Source of the DNA: Pseudobdellovibrionaceae bacterium
GTDB lineage: Bacteria; Bdellovibrionota; Bdellovibrionia; Bdellovibrionales; Bdellovibrionaceae
DNA length: 64,000 bases
NCBI GenBank assembly: GCA_019637875.1
Contig: JAHBUW010000002.1
Location: forward strand, 1 to 64,000
Reading direction: 5' to 3'
The position numbers and the translations under genes are program-made. The first letter of the stretch is position 1. Every line of letters starts with the position of its first letter. The notes under the pieces are model-generated. The model was not told the origin of the DNA. It was given only the letters and a program-made list of their open reading frames with translations, and did no database searches. Below, one piece after another: positions 41,388 through 50,373 of this stretch.

Positions 41388-43037
41388 ATGGCGAAAAAAG
41401 TCGACGATATCACTCAGCGAATTCTGCTGAAAAGCTTCATCCGCATCATCTCGGAAACCAACGGCGTCTCGTTGGTCGATACCCTGGATCTGATTACCCA
41501 CAGCGAACTTTCAACCGAAAGTCCCCGCGCTTTCGAGCTGATTCAAGAGTTCAAAACCCTGGTCGGGCGTTTCCGCGCCAACGAAGTCAAAATCAACGCG
41601 CTGCTGGAGCATCCCGCTTCGCAGGCCCTCTTCGACTTCTTCCGTCTGTTCCCGCTGAAATACCGTGAAGAGCACATTCACTTGACGGGCGCGTTGACCG
41701 CCGAGTTTCTGTGGCCACGCCTGAAGAAATTGATCGAAGGGCCGCACGCGGAAATCTACAAGAAGAAAATCACCGACGTCTACGGTCCCTCGGCTTGGCC
41801 GATCACCTCCGAAGCCGACGTCGACAAGCTTATCCGCCTGCAGGACACCGAAGGCTTCTCGCGCTACTTGCAGATTTTGTATCTTCCCAAATTGGTTTTG
41901 GTCGATCGCGACGCTCACGCCGAGTGCGCCTACCACATGGCCGAAGAACTTTACACGAAGTACAACGTGGGGAACTTGCGCCTGAAGTTCACCTTGTCGC
42001 GGGCGACCTCGAGTTCCAGCGACCAGATCCCCGGCGCCGACAACGTGACTTCGGAAGACGTCGTGTTGGGACTTTACCAGGGCTTCAAAGAGTTCCAGAA
42101 AAAACATCCCGATTTCTTTTTCACGCTGTCGCCGTCCTTCCGTAAGGAAGCGAACTTCTTCGATTCGTCGCGCTTCAAGCTGCGCCGCGAACACTTCGAA
42201 GCGCAGGTCGACGAGCTCGTGAACCTGATCGACACCTATCCGTTCTTGGCCGAGCACATGACCGACGTCGATACCGTCGGCAGCGAGACCGAGCTTTACC
42301 GCAAAGAGCACTTCAACGAGTTTTCGAAGGGCTTCCGCAAACTGCGTTACCGCGGCTTCAAGATCCGCTCGCACCACGGCGAAACCTTCCACACGCTGAA
42401 GAAGGGGATCCAGGCCGTCGACAACGCCATGAACATCTGGCACATCGACACGCTCGAGCACGGTCTTTCGCTCGGGATCAATCCGAACTACTACTTCCAC
42501 CGTCTGTACCAGTGCGTGATCGACAAAAACCGCAATCGCCAGGCGATCACCGAAAAAGATCCCGAATACAAAGAGCTGATGGAGCTCGACTGGGGCGTGT
42601 ACAAAAACATCCTCGATCCGCTTTTGCAGGGACGCCCGCTCACCGAAGACGAGAAGGTGCATTTCCTGAAAGCGAAGTTCCACACCGCGCGCGAGGTCGA
42701 GCATTACCAACACGACGTCTTGAACCGCATCCTGCAAAAAGAAGTGACGCTCGTTTCCCTGCCGTCGTCGAACAACAAGCTGACCGGACAGTTCGAAGAC
42801 TACAAAGACCATCCGTTCTCGTGGTGGGAAAAGAAGGGCATGCAACTTGGCGTGGGGACCGACAACTACGTCACGCTGAACACCAATTTCATCCAAGAGA
42901 TGCTGATCCTGCTGTACACGGATTCGGAAAACCTGAAGATCACCAAACTGCTGATGGTCACGACCGGCGAAGCCCGTCGTCCCTACATCAGCCATCTTCT
43001 GTGGAAGATGCGCAAACAACCGGGATTTCTTGAATGA
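41388..43037 (+). CDS. Adenosine/AMP deaminase-like metal hydrolase
   Basis: 549 residues from the ATG at 41388 (a GTG at 41376 is also open), longer than adenosine deaminase (about 340). Metal-site motifs of the family are seen: HIHLTGALT (H96, H98), SHHGETFH (His and the catalytic Glu), TLEHGLSLG (His) and GVGTDNYV (metal-binding Asp). Two usual purine-recognition residues differ: the Asp of HVHLDG is Thr100, and the second Asp of TDDP is Asn. LPSSNNKL resembles the AMP-deaminase SPLSNN loop. It is cytoplasmic and likely a deaminase or related hydrolase with an altered substrate. Its stop overlaps the ampG-like start (ATGA). Confidence 0.82.
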   Translation: MAKKVDDITQRILLKSFIRIISETNGVSLVDTLDLITHSELSTESPRAFELIQEFKTLVGRFRANEVKINALLEHPASQALFDFFRLFPLKYREEHIHLTGALTAEFLWPRLKKLIEGPHAEIYKKKITDVYGPSAWPITSEADVDKLIRLQDTEGFSRYLQILYLPKLVLVDRDAHAECAYHMAEELYTKYNVGNLRLKFTLSRATSSSSDQIPGADNVTSEDVVLGLYQGFKEFQKKHPDFFFTLSPSFRKEANFFDSSRFKLRREHFEAQVDELVNLIDTYPFLAEHMTDVDTVGSETELYRKEHFNEFSKGFRKLRYRGFKIRSHHGETFHTLKKGIQAVDNAMNIWHIDTLEHGLSLGINPNYYFHRLYQCVIDKNRNRQAITEKDPEYKELMELDWGVYKNILDPLLQGRPLTEDEKVHFLKAKFHTAREVEHYQHDVLNRILQKEVTLVSLPSSNNKLTGQFEDYKDHPFSWWEKKGMQLGVGTDNYVTLNTNFIQEMLILLYTDSENLKITKLLMVTTGEARRPYISHLLWKMRKQPGFLE

Positions 43038-44374
43038 GCCAAACGACCGAGCCCCGACGCCGCCTGACCTGGATGGAAACGATGAAAGCCCTCACCCGTC
43101 CGAAAGTGGCGGTGATGTTGGCGCTGGGTTTTTCCTCGGGGCTCCCTTTCCTGCTCGTCGGCAACACCCTGGGTTTCTGGCTGCGCGAAAGCGGAATTGA
43201 GCTTGCGACAATCGGCTTTTTGTCTTGGGTGGGACTCGCCTATTCCTTGAAATTCCTGTGGGCCCCGCTGATCGATAAAGTTGACGCGCCTCTTTTCGGA
43301 CGGCTTCTGGGTCGACGTCGCGGCTGGATGATGGTGTCGCAGCTGTTGATCGCCTTGGGACTCGTCGCGATGGCGGTGGTGCAACCCGGAGAGCTCGAAA
43401 GCCTGCGCATGACCGTGTTCATCCTTTCGGCCGTGGTCGCGGCTTTCGCCTCGGCGACCCAGGATATCGTCGTCGACGCGTGGCGGATCGAAGTCTCGGA
43501 CGCCAGCGAAGAGATGGCGATGCTGTCCTCCGCGTACCAGCTAGGCTACCGGGCCTCGATGCTGACGACGGACGCGCTCATTCTTTTCTTGGCCGCATGG
43601 GTCGGCTGGTCGGTGTCGTTCATCACCATGGGCGCTTTGATGGGCGTCGGACTCGCGGCGACTTACTTCGCCCGCGAACCTTCGCGCTCGACGGAGGCGG
43701 TCACCGAAGCGACGACGTGGTCCCTGCGCCGACTGTGGGACGCGATCGCGGGTCCGTTCTTCGCGTTCTTCGAGCAACACGGGCAGAAAGCGTTGCTAAT
43801 CCTGGCGGCGGTCAGTCTTTATCGTCTCTCCGATTTCGTGATGGGACCGATGATCAATCCGTTCTATACCGACCTCGGACTTTCAAAAGAGGTCATCGCG
43901 TCGGTCCGCGGCTCGGTGGGTTTGATCGCTTCGGTCGTCGGCGTCGCCGCGGCCGGCGTTTCGGCGATGCGTTTGGGCTTCATCCCCACGCTTCTGCTGG
44001 GCGCGATCGTGGGGCCGGCCTCGAACTTGGGATTTTCCGTGATGGCGGTGTTCGGTCCGTCGACGGAAGTGTTTTCAGCCGTGATGTTCGTCGACAACTT
44101 CTCGACGGGTTTTGCGGGAACGGCCCTCATCGGCTACATGTCCAGTCTGACCACATTCGGGTATACGGCGACCCAGTACGCGCTTTTGAGTTCGTTCTAC
44201 GCGCTGCTCGGCAAAGTGCTGAAAGGCTTTTCGGGCGTCGCGGTCGAACAACTGGCCGTGGGCCGCACGCAGATGGACGCCTTCGCGCTGTTCTTCGTGG
44301 GGACGGCGGCGATCGGGATCCCCGCGTTCTTACTATGCCTATTGTTGGTACGTAGCTACCGCGCCCGCGCCTAG
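43034..44374 (+). CDS. ampG: AmpG-like MFS permease (muropeptide transporter family)
   Basis: 446 residues with about 12 membrane segments. The N-terminal signature of AmpG is strong: LGFSSGLPFLLVGNTLGFWLRESGIELATIGFLSWVGLAYSLKFLWAPLIDKV, and the first inner loop LLGRRRGWMMVSQL is the usual MFS type. ASATQDIVVDAWRIE also matches the family. AmpG brings anhydro-muropeptides from the periplasm into the cytoplasm for reuse. In this lineage that could also serve uptake of cell-wall fragments from digested prey, but this is only an inference. It is the last gene of the operon and ends 15 nt from the convergent gene. Confidence 0.9.
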   Translation: MSQTTEPRRRLTWMETMKALTRPKVAVMLALGFSSGLPFLLVGNTLGFWLRESGIELATIGFLSWVGLAYSLKFLWAPLIDKVDAPLFGRLLGRRRGWMMVSQLLIALGLVAMAVVQPGELESLRMTVFILSAVVAAFASATQDIVVDAWRIEVSDASEEMAMLSSAYQLGYRASMLTTDALILFLAAWVGWSVSFITMGALMGVGLAATYFAREPSRSTEAVTEATTWSLRRLWDAIAGPFFAFFEQHGQKALLILAAVSLYRLSDFVMGPMINPFYTDLGLSKEVIASVRGSVGLIASVVGVAAAGVSAMRLGFIPTLLLGAIVGPASNLGFSVMAVFGPSTEVFSAVMFVDNFSTGFAGTALIGYMSSLTTFGYTATQYALLSSFYALLGKVLKGFSGVAVEQLAVGRTQMDAFALFFVGTAAIGIPAFLLCLLLVRSYRARA

Positions 44375-44388
44375 ACTCGGCTTGACGG

Positions 44389-46269
44389 CTAACCTTTGTC
44401 TTCTTTGCCGTGGATGTAGTGGTTCAGGATCCAAAGCCGAATGGCTTTCAACTGTTCGTCGCGCATCCCGAAAAAGGTGAAGCGAATTTTTTGCGGCGAT
44501 TTCGCGTCGGCGCCCTCGTCCACCTGGTGTACGACTCCGCACAGCTCGGGGGCCGCGATTTCGTAAGGCTGCCATAAGAGGAATTCGCGGAAGCTGTGAA
44601 TTTCGATCGGACGGTAATAGGCCATGACCAACACGGCTTCGGAAATCTCTTCGATCTGCACCGGATTCGCCGCGCGAATGACGTGCGCCATCTTCTTTTC
44701 GTTCACGACCACGGGATCTTCCAGCACCTTCAGGCTCGGAACATGGAATAGGATCTTCTGCAGAAGGTAGATGCGGTCCAGCGGCTGAAAGAAAACGTCG
44801 TCGACGAATTGCGCCAAGGTACGCTCTTCGTCATCCGTGAACTCCCGGTTCGCGAGCAGAAAGACCGGCGGCTTACGCCCTTGATCTTTCTCGAGATTGG
44901 TCAGGAAATTTTCGAAAGCCGCGGGGTGGGCGATGTCCAAACCTTGGTTCTCGACGAAGACGGCCGCTACGGGGCGCTTCACTAAGCGGAACCCGCGCAG
45001 AAAATCGCTCCGTTCGAAGCCCTGCAGTTCACGCACGGTCAGACGATCATTTTCACGTTCAAACTTTAAAGCGCCGTACTTGCCATTGGCCTGCGTGGGC
45101 AGCGTGATCGTGGATTTCTTGCCCATAAGCCACAGGCCCAGGTTCTGCCCATTTTCTTTGGTCAGAAAACGTCCCAGCCCCGCCCCCATCAACGGCTCAC
45201 CCCAAATTGTCGCATCATTGGGCGCACATTGAGTGACCACCAGCCCGCGATCGGCTTCGAAAGTCACCGTGCCCTGCGGAAGGATCTGCGCGGCCGCGCC
45301 ATCCGCATAACCGAGGTCGGCCTCAAACTCGGCGCGTGACTTGAAAATCACGACTTCGGCGCCGGAAATTTTTCTTTGCAGGGTTCCGGCCAGACTGCGC
45401 GCTTCGTCTTCGTTCGAGTCCACGATCACGAAGTTCATCTGCGCGGGAATCGCATCGACGAACGCCTTGCCGCCCTCGACGACGTTTTCCACCCGGGGCG
45501 GCTTCACTTCGCGGGGACCGTTGGTTTCTTTCGCGCGTACGCGTTTGCGGATGTGCGTGATCTGCGTCGGATCCAACGCGAAGAGGCGAAAATCCAGCTG
45601 GTAAGTGTCGTTCCCGTTCGGACGGCAGTGCACCAGTCGCGCCATCACCGACCGATGTCGGTCACTGATAAACTCCGGCCCGTAGTATTTGTTCACCACG
45701 CCCGGCTCGAAAGGGCGATTGGAAACCGACGTGAAGCCCAGCTCGGTCATCGATTCGACGTTCACCTTCTTCAGCATTTCGACGAGCGCACTCGCCTTCT
45801 GCATGCTGAGGGCGTCGGCGCCGGACTTCACTTGCGGCATCGCAAGTTGCAAATGCTGCTGCAAGATCAAACGATCGAAGGGCTTGAAGATGACGTTCTG
45901 AACGATGTCTTTTTTGAGCGCGTTCAAATCGAGGTCGGGCTCATCGAAGGCGGTAAAGACGAAGCGCATGGGCTCTTCCGGAGTACAGACTCCGCGTCGC
46001 ATGAAGAAGTCGCGGGTTTTCTCGAGAAGGCTCAGCCGGTCGGCCCCAATGAATTCTAAACGTGTGACCACCAGGACGACGCGGATGGTCTCGGCATCGT
46101 CTTTCGCTAACGCCAGGGCGCCGTGAGTCATAACGGATTTCACCAGACGCGAAAACGCGTCCAATGAATCGAAGGTGCGGATCTCGAAGCTGTCCTGAAT
46201 CTGCTTCAGGGCTTCGACGATCTGTTTTTGGTAGACTGGATCGTCTTCCAGGACGAACACGTAGTCCAT
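44389..46269 (-). CDS. Protein with three receiver-like modules and a PilZ-like C-terminus
   Basis: 626 residues. Three receiver-like folds can be picked out: near residues 1-145 (YVFVLEDDPVYQK ... VFTAFDEPD ... IFKPFDRLILQQHL), near 280-320 (NFVIVDSNEDEARSLAGTLQ) and near 430-510 (AAVFVENQGLDI ... PVFLLANREF ... VFFQPLDRIYLLQKILF). The usual phospho-acceptor Asp is not obvious: VVTRLEF in the first and VFVEN in the third stand in its place. The C-terminal 110 residues look PilZ-like (REFLLWQPYEIAAPELCG ... IRFTFFGMRDEQLKAIRLWILNH). It is cytoplasmic and probably a scaffold or c-di-GMP-responsive regulator. It is divergent from the PAS kinase (51 nt apart). Confidence 0.75.
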   Translation of the reverse strand: MDYVFVLEDDPVYQKQIVEALKQIQDSFEIRTFDSLDAFSRLVKSVMTHGALALAKDDAETIRVVLVVTRLEFIGADRLSLLEKTRDFFMRRGVCTPEEPMRFVFTAFDEPDLDLNALKKDIVQNVIFKPFDRLILQQHLQLAMPQVKSGADALSMQKASALVEMLKKVNVESMTELGFTSVSNRPFEPGVVNKYYGPEFISDRHRSVMARLVHCRPNGNDTYQLDFRLFALDPTQITHIRKRVRAKETNGPREVKPPRVENVVEGGKAFVDAIPAQMNFVIVDSNEDEARSLAGTLQRKISGAEVVIFKSRAEFEADLGYADGAAAQILPQGTVTFEADRGLVVTQCAPNDATIWGEPLMGAGLGRFLTKENGQNLGLWLMGKKSTITLPTQANGKYGALKFERENDRLTVRELQGFERSDFLRGFRLVKRPVAAVFVENQGLDIAHPAAFENFLTNLEKDQGRKPPVFLLANREFTDDEERTLAQFVDDVFFQPLDRIYLLQKILFHVPSLKVLEDPVVVNEKKMAHVIRAANPVQIEEISEAVLVMAYYRPIEIHSFREFLLWQPYEIAAPELCGVVHQVDEGADAKSPQKIRFTFFGMRDEQLKAIRLWILNHYIHGKEDKG

Positions 46270-46320
46270 AACATGAGTTTAGGATGACCATCCCCCATTT
46301 GTCCCGATAAAATACTGCCC

Positions 46321-48201
46321 GTGAACCTGAGCCAGATGGTCTCTCAATTCAAGCATCCCGCCTTCCTGCTTGGGCCCGATTTGAGCCTGAAGGCGGCGAA
46401 TACGGCCGCGCGCGAATGGCTGCCATTAGCGGAAGTCGCAGTCGGCAAGGACCATTCTTGGACAGTGAACTGGGACAAAGGTCTGGGACGTTTCATCGAA
46501 CCTCTCGCCCGTCGCTGTTTGGAAACGAAGGCGCCGCAAGAAGAGATCTTTTCGGGAGACCTCGAAGGCCGCATCCACCCCCGCTTGCTCACGCTTCAAT
46601 ACCTCTTGGACGACGGCGAGATCACGCTGCTCGCGCAGTCTTTCCCGATGACCGAGCGCTCTCTCTCGAAACTGGGGCAAGAAGCCTTGGTCACCTCCGA
46701 ACGTGTCTCGCTCGCACTGCGATCACGTCGGGTCGGTTTCTTCGACTGGAATATCAAAGAAGACATTTTGGTGTGGGACCGCACCCAGTGGGAAATTTTC
46801 GGCCGCGATGCTCATGAGTTCGATCATCCCATGCAGGCGTTCAATGCGTCGCTGGACCAAAAAAACAGCGAAAAAGTGTGGTCGGAAATCAAAGACGCTC
46901 TGGATGGAGTCAGACCCTACAATGCGGAGTTCGAAATTCGGACTGCCGATGGAGAGCCCCGCACGATCCGCGGCTCGGGAATTTGTTTTTGGGATGAGAA
47001 CGGAAAACCCGCACGCCTGATCGGCCTGAACTGGGATGTCACCCACCGGCGTCGCCTGCAGACTCAAGCCAACGAGCAGGCCCGCATGCTGCAAAAGATT
47101 ACCGAGATGATGCCGGCCTTCATCACGATCGGAAACTTACCGCAAGATCGAATGAAGTTTTTCAATCGCCGGTATATCGAGATCTTCAATTTGGATCCCG
47201 AGCAAGTGCGGACCTCGCCTTTTTCGCAGTGGCGCGCGCGCATCCACCCCGAGGAAATTCCGAATCTCGAGGCTTACGGCCGCCAAGTGAACTCTTTGGC
47301 GGACAACGAAATCGCCGACATCACGATGAAGGTTTTGGACAACGACGGACGGCCGCGCTGGTTGCGAATCCAAACGCAGGTCTTCGAACGCGATCCCGCC
47401 TCGGGCCAAATCATGGAGCTGATTACCGTCGGCGTCGACATCACCGAAGAAAAGCGCCTGGCCGCCGCGGCCGAAACGGATCGCGCGAAGGCCTTCAACT
47501 CTTCGAAACACGCGGCGCTCGGACAAATGGCGGGCGGAATCGCCCATGAAGTGAATAACCCGCTGACGATCATCATCGCGAAGGTCGAACAGATTCGCAA
47601 AAGCATGAACGCGGCGACGGGAATCGACCCCAAGGTCAACGAGGACATCGACCGGATCGTTCAGATGTGCCAACGGATCGCGAAAATCATCCGGAGCATG
47701 CGCACCGTCTCGCGCATCGAAGAAACCGAAGTTTTCCAACGCGCCTCTTTGAATTCGGTCGTCGAAGACGTCATGATCCTGTGCCAATCTCGTTTAGCCA
47801 ATTTACGAATCGAGATGAGCGTCGGCGAAATCCCAGAGACTCTCATCGATCTACGCCCCGTGCAGGTCTCGCAAATTTTGCTGAATCTACTGAACAACGC
47901 CGTGGACGCGGTCAGCGAGCTGCCGGAAAAATGGATCCGACTGGAATTCCGCGAACACCAGACGCAAATCGAAATTTCGGTCACCGATAGCGGACGCGGA
48001 ATCACCCCGGAAATCGCCGCGCGGATGACCGAGCCCTTCTTCTCGACGAAACCCGTCGGGCAAGGTACGGGCCTAGGCTTGTCCATTTCGCTTTCTCTAG
48101 CCGAACTTCATGGTGGAACGTTGACCTACGACGCGCTTTCGCCGCATACCCGTTTCATTTTTCAATTCCCGAAGCATCAGCACACAAGCGAGACCCGATG
48201 A
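46321..48201 (+). CDS. Soluble PAS-domain sensor histidine kinase
   Basis: 626 residues from a GTG at 46321. No membrane segment is seen. Three PAS-like domains follow each other: about residues 5-110, 135-245 (VGFFDWNIKEDILVWD ... GLNWDVTHRRR) and 255-385 (MMPAFITIGNLPQ ... ITVGVDITEEKR). The HisKA domain has H409 in MAGGIAHEVNNPLT, and the ATPase domain has QILLNLLNNAVDAV, VTDSGRGITPE and GQGTGLGLSIS. It is a cytoplasmic sensor of a small ligand or redox state. Its stop codon overlaps the start of the acyl-CoA dehydrogenase (ATGA). The multi-receiver protein at 44389 is divergent and could be linked to it. Confidence 0.92.
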   Translation: MNLSQMVSQFKHPAFLLGPDLSLKAANTAAREWLPLAEVAVGKDHSWTVNWDKGLGRFIEPLARRCLETKAPQEEIFSGDLEGRIHPRLLTLQYLLDDGEITLLAQSFPMTERSLSKLGQEALVTSERVSLALRSRRVGFFDWNIKEDILVWDRTQWEIFGRDAHEFDHPMQAFNASLDQKNSEKVWSEIKDALDGVRPYNAEFEIRTADGEPRTIRGSGICFWDENGKPARLIGLNWDVTHRRRLQTQANEQARMLQKITEMMPAFITIGNLPQDRMKFFNRRYIEIFNLDPEQVRTSPFSQWRARIHPEEIPNLEAYGRQVNSLADNEIADITMKVLDNDGRPRWLRIQTQVFERDPASGQIMELITVGVDITEEKRLAAAAETDRAKAFNSSKHAALGQMAGGIAHEVNNPLTIIIAKVEQIRKSMNAATGIDPKVNEDIDRIVQMCQRIAKIIRSMRTVSRIEETEVFQRASLNSVVEDVMILCQSRLANLRIEMSVGEIPETLIDLRPVQVSQILLNLLNNAVDAVSELPEKWIRLEFREHQTQIEISVTDSGRGITPEIAARMTEPFFSTKPVGQGTGLGLSISLSLAELHGGTLTYDALSPHTRFIFQFPKHQHTSETR

Positions 48202-49364
48202 AAACATTTGAAGCCCTGGACCTCTTCTCGATCGACGATGAGCTCACTTCCGACGAAAGAATGATTCGCGACTCCGTTCGACAGTTCGTTTCCGACGAAA
48301 TGCTTCCCCTGCTGCCTGAAGCTTACGACGAAGGACGTTTCCCGCAAGAGCTCGTGCCCGGGCTCGCGCAGCTCGGCGTTTTCGGAGCGAACCTGACCGG
48401 GTACGGCTGCGCCGGACTCTCGGCCACGGCCTACGGACTGATCATGCAAGAGATCGAGCGCGGCGACAGCGGTCTGCGCAGTTTCGTCAGCGTGCAGAGC
48501 TCACTTTGCATGTTTCCGATCTGGAAATACGGAAGCGAAGAGCTGAAACAGAAGTACCTGCCGAAGATGGCGCGGGGTGAAATGATCGGCTGCTTCGGTT
48601 TGACCGAACCGGATTTCGGCTCGAACCCGGCGGGCATGCTCAGCCGCGCGAAACGCGACGGCGATCACTATATCTTGAACGGCACAAAAATGTGGATCAC
48701 GAACGGTGGAATTTCGCATCTGGCGATCGTGTGGGCACGCAATGATGAGGGCGAGGTCATCGGCCTGGTCGTCGATCGCGACACGCCCGGTTTCACCGTG
48801 CGCGATATCGGCAAGAAGTTCTCGCTCCGCGCTTCGGTCACCAGCGAACTGCACTTCGATCAGTGCCGGGTCCCCGTCTCGCAGCAGCTGAACGTCAAAG
48901 GCTTGCGCGGTCCGTTCTCGTGCTTGAATCAGGCGCGTTTCGGTATCGCCTTCGGCGCCATCGGCGCCGCCATGGCCTGCCTGGACGAAGCGATCCAATA
49001 CGCGAAGACCCGCGTCCAATTCGACCGTCCCATCGCGCAGTTTCAGCTCGTGCAAGCGAAGCTCACCAACATGGCCACCGAAGTCACGAAGGCGCAGTGG
49101 CTGACGTTGCGTTTGGGCCGACTGAAGGACCAAGAACGCGTCGAGCCCCACCAGATCTCGATGTGCAAGATGAACAATGTGCGCATGGCCCTCGACGTCG
49201 CGCGGACGTGCCGGGACGTACTCGGTGCCAGCGGTATCACTTACGAGTATCAGGTGGGACGTCACATGTTGAATCTGGAAAGCGTGAACACCTACGAAGG
49301 CACCGAAGACATCCACCGCCTCATCGTGGGTGAAAAACTGACGGGCCTTCCCGCCTACAAATAG
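48198..49364 (+). CDS. Acyl-CoA dehydrogenase, glutaryl-CoA dehydrogenase-like
   Basis: 388 residues. The family landmarks are all here: IGCFGLTEPDFGSNPAGM (FAD site), GTKMWITNGGISHLAIVWAR, LRASVTSELHFDQCRVP, ARFGIAFGAIGAAMACLDEAIQYAKTRVQFDRPI and the catalytic Glu in NTYEGTEDIHRLIVG. The pattern is closest to glutaryl-CoA dehydrogenase, which oxidises and decarboxylates glutaryl-CoA in lysine and tryptophan breakdown. The GcdH assignment is likely but not certain against other short-chain members. It is a soluble flavoenzyme. Its start overlaps the kinase stop by 4 nt; it ends 1 nt before the convergent SDR gene. Confidence 0.9.
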   Translation: MKTFEALDLFSIDDELTSDERMIRDSVRQFVSDEMLPLLPEAYDEGRFPQELVPGLAQLGVFGANLTGYGCAGLSATAYGLIMQEIERGDSGLRSFVSVQSSLCMFPIWKYGSEELKQKYLPKMARGEMIGCFGLTEPDFGSNPAGMLSRAKRDGDHYILNGTKMWITNGGISHLAIVWARNDEGEVIGLVVDRDTPGFTVRDIGKKFSLRASVTSELHFDQCRVPVSQQLNVKGLRGPFSCLNQARFGIAFGAIGAAMACLDEAIQYAKTRVQFDRPIAQFQLVQAKLTNMATEVTKAQWLTLRLGRLKDQERVEPHQISMCKMNNVRMALDVARTCRDVLGASGITYEYQVGRHMLNLESVNTYEGTEDIHRLIVGEKLTGLPAYK

Positions 49365-49365
49365 C

Positions 49366-50217
49366 TCAAAGTCCGCGCGCGGACAGGCGGATGAGTCCAT
49401 CCACCCAGCCGGTCGGCAGACGCGAAACGATGTTACCCGCCTTGCTTTGTCCGCCGACGAAATAGCGGGCGCGCGGTTTCTTCGCGAAAGCCGCGTGCTC
49501 GATGGCGCGCACCACGACCTCGACCGGGTCCGCCGACGCGGCGGTTTTCGCGGTGTATTCGACGAATTTGCGCAAACGGGTTTCGTAAATTCCCAAACGC
49601 TCGGTCGGAATTTGGGCGAGTAGATCGTCTTTTCCGGACAAGCCCTTCTCCCAGATCGGCGTGCGGATCGGTCCGGGTTCGATCAGGCTGACGGAAATGC
49701 CTTGGGGCGCGAGTTCGCGGCGAAGCGAGTCGGTCAGCCCTTCCACGGCGAACTTCGAAGCGCTGTACGGCCCCAGAAACGGCGCCGCCAAACGACCCGA
49801 GATCGAGCTGATGTTGACGATACGTCCGCCAGTTTCGCGAATGAGCGGCAAAAACTTTTGCGTCATGTCGATCAGACCGAACACGTTCACTTCGAACTGT
49901 TTGCGAAACTCCGCCAGCGGCAGACACTCGATGGGCCCCGCGACCGCGATGCCCGCATTGTTAATGAGAACAAGCGGCGCGCGGGATTCGGTAACCGAGT
50001 CCGCGCGTACCCGCGCCACGGCCGCGTCGACGCTTTCGGGAACGGTGACATCCAGAATCAGCGTACGAATTTGAGAATTCGCCTTTTGCAGACGTTCCCC
50101 GTCGCTCGCCTTACGGACACCGGCGTAGACCTCGTGGCCTTTTGCCGCCAGCTCGACGGCCGTCGCGAAGCCGATCCCCGTCGATGCCCCACTGATCAAA
50201 ATGCGCTGCTTGCTCAT
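49366..50217 (-). CDS. Short-chain dehydrogenase/reductase (SDR)
   Basis: 283 residues. The cofactor loop is SGASTGIGFATAVELA (GxxxGxG), followed by NNAGIAVAGPIE, the catalytic Ser in VNISSISGRLAAP and Y-x-x-x-K in YSASKFAVEGL, then SLIEPGPIRTPIW. It is a classical SDR with NAD(P)H and a broad substrate range. The 3' extension beyond residue 240 (AIEHAAFAKKPRARYFVGGQSKAGNIVSRLP) is typical of the group that acts on lipids or steroids. The substrate is unknown. It is convergent with the acyl-CoA dehydrogenase, and the two stop codons are almost touching. Confidence 0.93.
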   Translation of the reverse strand: MSKQRILISGASTGIGFATAVELAAKGHEVYAGVRKASDGERLQKANSQIRTLILDVTVPESVDAAVARVRADSVTESRAPLVLINNAGIAVAGPIECLPLAEFRKQFEVNVFGLIDMTQKFLPLIRETGGRIVNISSISGRLAAPFLGPYSASKFAVEGLTDSLRRELAPQGISVSLIEPGPIRTPIWEKGLSGKDDLLAQIPTERLGIYETRLRKFVEYTAKTAASADPVEVVVRAIEHAAFAKKPRARYFVGGQSKAGNIVSRLPTGWVDGLIRLSARGL

Positions 50218-50373
50218 GTCGCCTCCGTCACGAATCCGTACGACGATGCGATTGCCCCTCCGAGAATGTCAATCTTCTAGACAATTCCCGAATGAATTCG
50301 CCGAGTCTTCACACGCTTTATCACCTTGCGACGCCACTCTTTGCTAGACTGAGAACTCGAGGAAGGAGGGGCC

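Noticed and set aside
41511-43019. 502-residue open frame antisense to the deaminase-like gene
   Set aside because: No domain and a composition typical of antisense frames; the plus strand holds metal-site motifs.
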